Assembly (NCBI GenBank): GCA_025964675.1
Contig: JAOPYI010000262.1
Coordinates: forward strand, 1 to 59,245
Length of the DNA: 59,245 bases
Source: Sphaerisporangium sp.
GTDB lineage: Bacteria; Actinomycetota; Actinomycetes; Streptosporangiales; Streptosporangiaceae
Direction: 5' to 3'
Part shown: positions 54,701 to 59,245 of the stretch, in pieces
How the letters are laid out: every line of letters begins with the position of its first letter
Numbering within the stretch: the first letter of the stretch is position 1
Position numbers and translations under genes: made by a program
The notes under the pieces: model-generated
What the model was told of the DNA's origin: nothing
What the model saw: only the letters and a program-made list of their open reading frames with translations
Database searches by the model: none

Positions 54701-55577
54701 CTGGCACGCCGTACGGCTCGCGCACGAGATCGGCCACAAGCGGGGCGAGGCGGAGGCACGCGCCGCCATCGGCGTCGTGTACTTCAAGCTCGGGCGGTAC
54801 GCCGAATCGCGCGAGCACCTCAACCTGGCCCTCGAGATCCGCCGGGAGATCGCCGACCGGGCCGGAGAGGCGCAGGACCTGGAGAACCTGTCCCGCACCA
54901 TGCGGCGGCTGGCGCGGTACGAGGACGCCCTCCAGCACGGCCTGCAGGCGCTGAAGCTGTGGCGTGAGCTCGACGTCCCGACGGGCGAGGCCCGTACCCT
55001 CGGCGGCCTCGCCCGCACGTACGCACGGCTCGGCCTCGCGCAGGACGCGCTCCGGGCGGCGGAGGCGTCGCTGGCCATACGGGAGCGTCACGGGGACACC
55101 ATGGGCGTCGGCCTGGACACCATGGCCCGCATCCTGCTGCGGATGGGGCGGCCCGAGCAGGCACTGGGCAAGGCCGTGCAGGCCATCCGGGAGATCCGCG
55201 AGACCGGCGACCGGCAGTACGAGGGGTCCGCGATCAACAACCTGGCGCGGATCTTCCTCGCCCTGGACCGCCCCGACGAGGCGGAGAAGTACACGAGGGA
55301 CGCGCTGGAGATCGTCAAAGAGGCCGGTGACCTGCGGGAGCAGGCGGCGTGCCGCCACACGCTCGGACTGATCGCGCAGCACCGCGGTGATCATGCCGGG
55401 GCGCTGCGCGACCTGGACGAGAACCTCCGGCTCCACCGCGAGGCCGGGAACCACTCCGGCCAGGTGGAGGCGCTGCGCGCGTTGCGCCTGTCACACCAGG
55501 CCATCGGCAACCTCCGGGAGACGCAGGAGTGCGAGCAGCGCATCCAGAACATCCAGCGGTGGCTCGGCGGCTCCTGA
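51786..55577 (+). CDS. CRP-like / NB-ARC (STAND) / TPR fusion regulator
   Basis: 1263 residues; a GTG at 51825 would shorten it by 13. Order: cyclic-nucleotide-binding-like domain (about 20-135, IEIFGPGHLEGELALWDW), Crp-type helix-turn-helix (about 190-215, LTQTDLASFAGVDRVAVARA), NB-ARC NTPase with Walker A GMAGVGKSAL (about 323) and LLIVVENAGENPEL in the Walker B place, a winged-helix part (FVVHDLLRVFAKERV), and at least ten TPR-like repeats to the C-terminus. It is built like AfsR-type STAND regulators, but with CRP in place of SARP. The signal and targets are unknown. Confidence 0.85.
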   Translation: MPAPPPTSTARHDVTNFNPGGPGTFWSLLGQIERESLHAIGWVRELAPRETLGDRDALPDSVTVLLDGYAKEVYGSADGDEALIEIFGPGHLEGELALWDWPHRGRIEALTAVRALNVPKDRFVNFLAEELSAGTALMKSLGHRRVLAARRRAPGPGVRAPARIALHLIELALRFGRPSGSGVVIGPPLTQTDLASFAGVDRVAVARAFHVWRPKGPRPTCVHPHFDILEHQGSTIRVKDMDALRAAAGPWAAEWDSSPFTPNGSSGRAVAKRQVPAIRLPASGTGPAQLPPVVPCFTGRDAAVQTLNTLVTAANRPRAVIVEGMAGVGKSALATYWGHSVRDEHFSGGQLYVDLHGAPNRLLTTAEAIGQLLRGLGLSGHQTPVDETELVAAYQRRLADRRLLIVVENAGENPELIRPFMPPSNRCLLLVTTQAKLAGQPGLTPADGVEPLALDVMPEEEAIQLMAAVLGPGDSRVRENPNDATRLVRQCAMLPLALRITAAKLVENPAEQIADTVRELDGQDRLSKLAQDDEPRAAVRPAFEVSYRALPPDLRRTFRYLGLMTGPDVGAESCAALLDEAVPDTLRRLRALHRLHLVAGKGERFVVHDLLRVFAKERVLLEENEAERTGAVRRLLTHYLATAMRAGDALGRQRRVLHDRAVSPPATTDAERERHLTWFESERRNLVAAAHQAARHGLHSYAFNLADAVYDFMTSRGYVRDVIDVHKAGMASAQAVDEWPATAQMLHHLAIAHRSIGQNVKALSYGEDARWGFRRLGDSLGEANALDNLADVRGVLGRYRLAIEHSEESLRLHRLAGNKAGEAEALDTISQNLRRLGEYVSAEDHALRALTIRRAIKDGAGEAETLLNLARLHYFWGAPQKAVVHGLEALSLRIDLALRIDLGDEPQSADPYRELARIHRQLGLRGLARRDAEQALRISRVSGDRHGEGETLTILGKLLRDDGAHAEALSRLWHAVRLAHEIGHKRGEAEARAAIGVVYFKLGRYAESREHLNLALEIRREIADRAGEAQDLENLSRTMRRLARYEDALQHGLQALKLWRELDVPTGEARTLGGLARTYARLGLAQDALRAAEASLAIRERHGDTMGVGLDTMARILLRMGRPEQALGKAVQAIREIRETGDRQYEGSAINNLARIFLALDRPDEAEKYTRDALEIVKEAGDLREQAACRHTLGLIAQHRGDHAGALRDLDENLRLHREAGNHSGQVEALRALRLSHQAIGNLRETQECEQRIQNIQRWLGGS

Positions 55578-55583
55578 CCTCGG

Positions 55584-56582
55584 CTACTCGATGATCCAGT
55601 GGAGGAGGAAGTAGGACAGGGCGGCCGCCAGAGCCGCGGCCGGGATCGTGAGGACCCAGGCCGTGATGATGTTGCCCGCGACACCCCACCGGACCGCCGA
55701 CAGGCGCTTGGTCGCCCCGACGCCCATGATCGCGCTGGTGATGGTGTGGGTGGTGGAGATCGGCGCTTTGGCGGCGATGGCCATCGTGTACAGCACGATG
55801 GAGGCCGCCGTCTCGGCCGCGAACCCCTGGGCGGGGGTCAGGTGGATGATCCGCCGCCCGAGCGTCCGCATGATGCGCCAGCCACCCGAGTAGGTGCCCA
55901 GCGAGATCGCGGCGGCGGCGGAGAGGATCACCCACTGCGGGATCGGGTCCTTGGCCGCGACGTACCCACCGGTGTAGAGCGCCAGGAAGATGACACCCAT
56001 CGTCTTCTGAGCGTCCTGCAGTCCGTGGCCGAGCGCCATGGCCGCGGCGGAGACCGTCTGGGCGTACCGGAAGTTCTTGCCCGCCTTGTGGGGGTTCGCC
56101 CGGCGAAAGATCCATAGGATCGCGATCATGATGATGGCTCCCAGCAGGAAGCCGACCATCGGCGAGAGAACCATCGGGATGACGACCTTCTGCACCACCC
56201 CGTTCCAGTGGATGGTGCTGGAGGCCGCCAGAGCGGACCCGACCAGGCCGCCGATCAGCCCGTGGCTGCTGGAGGAGGGCAGGCCGAAATACCACGTGAC
56301 GAGGTTCCACGTGATCGCGCCGACCAGGCCGGCGCCCACGATCACCAGGCCGTGCGATCCCGTCGGCGGCTCGATGATGCCCGTGCCGACCGTCCTTGCC
56401 ACCTCGGTGCTGATTTGCGCGCCGACGAAGTTCATGGCGGCGGCCATGAAGAGCGCGGCCCGAGGGGTGAGAGCGCGGGTCGAGACCGAGGTCGCGATCG
56501 CGTTCGCGGCGTCGTGGAAGCCGTTGGTGTAGTCGAATACCAGGGCTATGACGATGACGCCGATGACAAGTGCTAGCTCCAC
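55584..56582 (-). CDS. pit: Low-affinity inorganic phosphate transporter, Pit family
   Basis: 332 residues, almost all hydrophobic, with the duplicated PiT signature: FDYTNGFHDAANAIATSVST in the N-terminal half and VRWGVAGNIITAWVLTIPAA in the C-terminal half. It imports metal-phosphate driven by the proton gradient. The GTG start directly abuts the DUF47 gene stop, so the two are coupled. The short length is normal for actinobacterial Pit. Confidence 0.94.
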   Translation of the reverse strand: MELALVIGVIVIALVFDYTNGFHDAANAIATSVSTRALTPRAALFMAAAMNFVGAQISTEVARTVGTGIIEPPTGSHGLVIVGAGLVGAITWNLVTWYFGLPSSSSHGLIGGLVGSALAASSTIHWNGVVQKVVIPMVLSPMVGFLLGAIIMIAILWIFRRANPHKAGKNFRYAQTVSAAAMALGHGLQDAQKTMGVIFLALYTGGYVAAKDPIPQWVILSAAAAISLGTYSGGWRIMRTLGRRIIHLTPAQGFAAETAASIVLYTMAIAAKAPISTTHTITSAIMGVGATKRLSAVRWGVAGNIITAWVLTIPAAALAAALSYFLLHWIIE

Positions 56583-57200
56583 TTAGCTTTCCTTGACCGC
56601 GATCGACTCGATCGTGTTCGCCACGTGCTCGAAGGCGTCGGCTGCCATCTCCAGCTGGTCGATGACCTCCTTCATCTTCATGACGGTGAGAGCGTCGTAC
56701 TCACCGCCGAACAGCTTGGCGAGCAGGCGTCGGTAGACCTGGTCGGCCTGGTTCTCGAGGCGATTGATCTCGATCCAGTACTCGTTGAGGTTGCTCATCG
56801 ACCGGAGCCGGGGCATGGCCTCGGCGGTCAGCTCCGCGGCGCGCTCCAGCACCTCCACCTGGTGTACGACCTCCTTCGGGAGGTGGTCGATCTGGTAGAG
56901 GCCGATCAGGTCGGCGGCGGCTTCCATGTAGTCCATCACGTCGTCGAGATTGGACGCGAGGCGATAGATGTCCTCGCGGTCGAACGGCGTGATGAAGGTC
57001 TCGTTGAGACGGTTCATGATCGCGTGAGTACGCTCGTCGCCCGCGTGCTCGCAGGCACGCATCTTCTCGGCCAGGGTGTCCCTGTCCGAGCCTTCACTGA
57101 TGATCTCCACCAGTAGCCGGGATGCGGTGACGAGGTTGTTCGCCGAGTCGGCGAACAAGTCGTAATAGCTGTCCTCACGAGGCGTGAGACGCAGGCGCAC
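56583..57200 (-). CDS. DUF47/PhoU-like accessory protein of Pit
   Basis: 205 residues from GTG 57200 (MRLRLTPREDSYYDLFADSA), the canonical family start, with GGAG 9 bases upstream. It is an all-helical, PhoU-related DUF47 protein with PFDREDIYRLASNLDDVMDY and the acidic EINRLENQADQVYR motif. It likely gates or regulates the Pit transporter encoded directly downstream. Longer frames to 57404 have non-family N-termini. Confidence 0.93.
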   Translation of the reverse strand: MRLRLTPREDSYYDLFADSANNLVTASRLLVEIISEGSDRDTLAEKMRACEHAGDERTHAIMNRLNETFITPFDREDIYRLASNLDDVMDYMEAAADLIGLYQIDHLPKEVVHQVEVLERAAELTAEAMPRLRSMSNLNEYWIEINRLENQADQVYRRLLAKLFGGEYDALTVMKMKEVIDQLEMAADAFEHVANTIESIAVKES

Positions 57201-57597
57201 GTCGTTCTCCAGATGTGCGGGGACGGTCCGCAGAGAAGAGTATGGGGTACCGGCTGAAATGCGAAGTTCGTAACCTGCACTCCTCCTTGTAACCTTCCAT
57301 TCTCCCTGCCGTTGCCCTCCGTTCGTCTTCTGACACCGAGGCATGCCGACTTCCCCCGATGCCTTGTTCCCCGGCGTGGCGACCGTACGTCGCATACCGG
57401 GCATCTCCCCCGTTCCGGCTGGGCGGTACCGGCCTTGTCCGGTCTACACCCTCCCGACCAGCGCCGTTCACTGTACGCCGTGACCGCACGACACCGCCGA
57501 CCAGGACGCAACCACGCCAGCGACAGCTCGAGGACTCGAACATGTCGTCTCCCAGTCGTGAGGACATGGGCTCATGATCAACGCAGACCGTTGCCAA
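57201..57597. other. Intergenic region upstream of DUF47-pit
   Basis: 397 bases without a gene of its own. A leftward promoter TTCGCA (complement of 57260-57265), 17 bases, TACTCT (complement of 57237-57242) precedes the DUF47 gene by about 35 bases. GGTTAC occurs twice near 57270-57296, but not in PHO-box spacing. Open frames here lack codon bias and family resemblance. Confidence 0.4.
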
Positions 57598-58173
57598 TCA
57601 GACAGGGGTCCGATGAAAGTTCAAGAAGGAGCGGCTCGGTGTCGGCCCACGCTGCCCCTGGTACCGCGAGCCGTACTTCGTGCTCCCGTAGGGATGCTCG
57701 GCCGGGGAGCTGAGGCGGAACATGCACAGCTGCCCGATCTTCATCCCCGACCACAGCTTGATCGGCAGCGTGGCGACGTTCGAGAGCTCGAGGGTGACAT
57801 GCCCCTCGAACCCGGGGTCGATGAAGCCGGCCGTGGAGTGCGTGAGCAGACCGAGCCGCCCCAGGCTCGACTTGCCCTCCAGCCTGCCGGCGATGTCGTC
57901 GGGAAGCCCGATCACCTCGTACGTGGACGCGAGGACGAACTCTCCTGGATGCAGGATGAACGGCTCGTCTCCATGGGGCTCCACAAGCCGGGTCAGCTCG
58001 GGCTGCTCGACCGACGGATCGATGTGAGGGTAACGGTGGTTCTCAAAGACCCGGTAGTACCGATCCAATCTCACGTCAACACTCGACGGTTGGATCATCT
58101 CTAGATCAAACGGGTCAATCTTCACCCTTCCCGACTCGATCTCGGCCTTGATGTCACGATCGGATAGCAGCAC
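57598..58173 (-). CDS. dcd: dCTP deaminase
   Basis: 191 residues. It has the trimeric dUTPase/dCTP deaminase fold, with [17 protein letters not shown] at the N-terminus and the active-site block [20 protein letters not shown] with catalytic Glu in the [11 protein letters not shown] region. The C-terminal lid reads [14 protein letters not shown]. It forms dUMP or dUTP for dTTP synthesis. Actinobacterial members, such as the mycobacterial one, are often bifunctional deaminase-dUTPases; the sequence fits but does not prove this. Confidence 0.93.
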   Translation of the reverse strand: MLLSDRDIKAEIESGRVKIDPFDLEMIQPSSVDVRLDRYYRVFENHRYPHIDPSVEQPELTRLVEPHGDEPFILHPGEFVLASTYEVIGLPDDIAGRLEGKSSLGRLGLLTHSTAGFIDPGFEGHVTLELSNVATLPIKLWSGMKIGQLCMFRLSSPAEHPYGSTKYGSRYQGQRGPTPSRSFLNFHRTPV

Positions 58174-58316
58174 CTCAGCAACCTACCAACGCAACTCTCA
58201 CGCCCAACGACCTCTTCCCCAAGCACCCTCCTCACCGCCCCAACTTGGGCCTCAGCGGAGGAGGTGGCATGCTCGAAGTTCCGCTAGAGTAGGTGCGTCG
58301 TCAGTCACTGATCGAC

Positions 58317-58390
58317 GCGGGTGTAGTTCAATGGCAGAACATCAGCTTCCCAAGCTGACAGCGCGGGTTCGATTCCCGTCACCCGCTCCA
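58317..58390 (+). tRNA. tRNA-Gly(CCC)
   Basis: Acceptor GCGGGTG/CACCCGC, anticodon loop TTCCCAA giving CCC, T arm GCGGGTTCGATTCCCGT, and the 3' CCA is encoded (58388-58390). Its 3' end borders a dead integrase, so it is a second attachment site. Confidence 0.95.
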
Positions 58391-58499
58391 CACCGAAGGC
58401 CCAGGTCACAAGCCGCTCCAGCGTGGCAACGTCTTCCTGGCACCGTCACCGCAGCGACGCTGGCCATCTGCCTGCACATCACGCCCAATGTCGTCATGA

Positions 58500-58790
58500 C
58501 TCGTGTGTCGCCGCGTTCGTTGGAGGCGGCCATCGATGCCCGGCATCATGCAGCCTGCTCAAAGCGGTGAGATCGATCGCCGCCTTCGTGCTGGAGTGAC
58601 CCTGCGGGTCATTAGCTTTTTGAGGGTGGCACCAGTCGCCGCCGCCAGCGTGTTCCCCGTATGCCGAAGGTCATGGATGTGGATCTTTGGCAGTCCGGAC
58701 GCAGCGAGCGCCCTCGCCCACACCTTCGAGAAGTTGCTCCGCCGGAGGAACGAAGACCAGCTCATGCGGAATTCCCCCGGACAGCCGGGC
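58500..58790 (-). pseudogene. Tyrosine integrase remnant beside tRNA-Gly
   Basis: The minus strand carries ELVF in one frame, then LRRSNFSKVWARALAASG and IHIHDLRHTGNTLAAATG in another, the catalytic core of an actinomycete integrase. At about 58605 the expected RMGHSS reads with one base missing, and the frame then continues GHSSTKAAI. The following Tyr-nucleophile segment is gone. Two frameshifts and a lost nucleophile mean it is inactive. The gene's 3' end points to the tRNA, as in integrated elements. I see nothing else in 58391-58500. Confidence 0.78.
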
Positions 58791-58795
58791 CTCGG

Positions 58796-59245
58796 TCACT
58801 CCGCAACCGTGGTGCGGCCCTCGTCGTCGACATCGAAGGGCTCAGAGACAGGCGTCAGCTCCGCCGCAAGGAGGACGTAACGCTCGAATTCTCCGTCAGG
58901 GGAGACGTACCTGAAACCTGTTCGGGTCAGCACGCCTTGAGCGGGCGTATTCGAACTCAACGTCCGGGCCACGATCTGGTCAACCCCTGGCTGCTTGAAC
59001 GCCCAGCGAACCAGTTCGGTCAGAGCCTCGGTGGCGTAGCCTTCGCTGCGGCCCGACTCCGCGAGGCCGAATCCGACTTCGACGACGCCGTCATTCGGGG
59101 GCTGATGGAAGCCCATCTCGCCGAGGACCAAGCCGTCCGAACCGCGGACGAGGTGATACATGCCGAATCCGTGTCGCATCTGGTCGGCGGTCCGGCGCCC
59201 GAAGCCCGTCGCGGCGTTCTTGCTGCCGGGCAGCGGGTAGTCGGC
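58796..59245 (-). CDS. GNAT family N-acetyltransferase, partial
   Basis: The 5' end lies beyond the window edge. About 149 residues are visible (150 codons including the stop), starting ADYPLPGSKNAATGFG in frame. It is RimJ/RimL-like: VLGEMGFHQPPNDGVVEVGF, then SGRSEGYATEALTELVRWAF for acetyl-CoA, and NTPAQGVLTRTGFRYV. The substrate is unknown. It lies beyond the integrase remnant, so it could be element cargo or native chromosome. Confidence 0.82.
   Translation of the reverse strand, partial: ADYPLPGSKNAATGFGRRTADQMRHGFGMYHLVRGSDGLVLGEMGFHQPPNDGVVEVGFGLAESGRSEGYATEALTELVRWAFKQPGVDQIVARTLSSNTPAQGVLTRTGFRYVSPDGEFERYVLLAAELTPVSEPFDVDDEGRTTVAE

Noticed and set aside
57270-57296. Two GGTTAC repeats as a PHO box for DUF47-pit
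   Set aside because: The spacing does not fit 11- or 22-base periodicity and the units lack the GTTCA core.
57175-57597. Leftward open frames upstream of the DUF47 gene
   Set aside because: No family resemblance, Arg/Ser-rich text, and the DUF47 start at 57200 is supported by a ribosome-binding site and family length.
58342-58533. Open frame containing GDGNRTRAVSLGS opposite the tRNA-Gly gene
   Set aside because: This is the familiar translation of the complement of a tRNA gene plus the integrase remnant, not a real protein.

Overview
The window is high-GC DNA with frequent GTG starts, dense genes and ATGA/GTGA/TGATG stop-start overlaps. Gene content (MshA and MshD of mycothiol synthesis, GlnR, CarD, SenX3-RegX3/PhoU, MurT-GatD, a Methyltransf_19 methyltransferase, an HbhA-like protein) points to a mycelial actinomycete. 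The gene order resembles a Streptomyces-type core chromosome with lineage-specific insertions, and Streptosporangiales is my best guess. The window is chromosomal.

Left part (1-6426). An Lrp/AsnC regulator diverges from an SMP-30 lactonase overlapped by NudC. A decayed integrative element follows: a GntR repressor with palindromic operators, a Methyltransf_19 methyltransferase, small proteins (one frameshifted), a P-loop kinase, and a deletion scar joining a kinase-like tail to the last ~43 residues of a tyrosine integrase, beside tRNA-Thr(TGT). A 131-bp structure with perfect 17-bp inverted ends lies upstream.

Housekeeping core (6557-30630). rlmB-cysS, a large Pro-rich membrane protein, a GlsB-type protein, ispF-carD (without ispD between them), a lipoprotein, senX3-regX3 divergent from phoU over a PHO-box-like repeat, gpmA, a YbjN protein, mshA, an SDR, a methyltransferase, a BlaI/M56 pair, the XRE-HbhA-like-DUF2516 cluster also known from mycobacteria, a DUF2207 protein, dtd, ygfZ, a Fur-family (probably Nur-like) regulator, a free-standing structured RNA candidate with a 13-codon ORF, a nitrobindin-like protein, a DsrE protein, and gatD-murT.

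Accessory membrane/ATPase block (30808-43112). This is the most unusual part. A 1031-aa HerA/VirB4-like ATPase and a membrane-anchored VirD4/TraG-like partner without a recognisable Walker A motif sit beside two tandem copies of one cassette. Each copy has three single-pass exported proteins (a, b, c) in a coupled operon and a convergent, overlapping polytopic membrane protein (D). The copies share promoter elements with identical spacing and predicted leaderless starts. I know of no described system with this layout.

Right part (43292-59245). The sulfur operon DUF4395-sulfurtransferase-SseC with a Cys-containing leader peptide, a thioredoxin, an ECF sigma/anti-sigma pair, a DUF2993 protein, a MoaD/ThiS protein, glnR, a secreted 5'-nucleotidase, mshD, a 1263-aa CRP-NB-ARC-TPR fusion, DUF47-pit phosphate uptake, dcd, tRNA-Gly(CCC) with a second dead integrase beside it, and a GNAT gene cut by the window edge.
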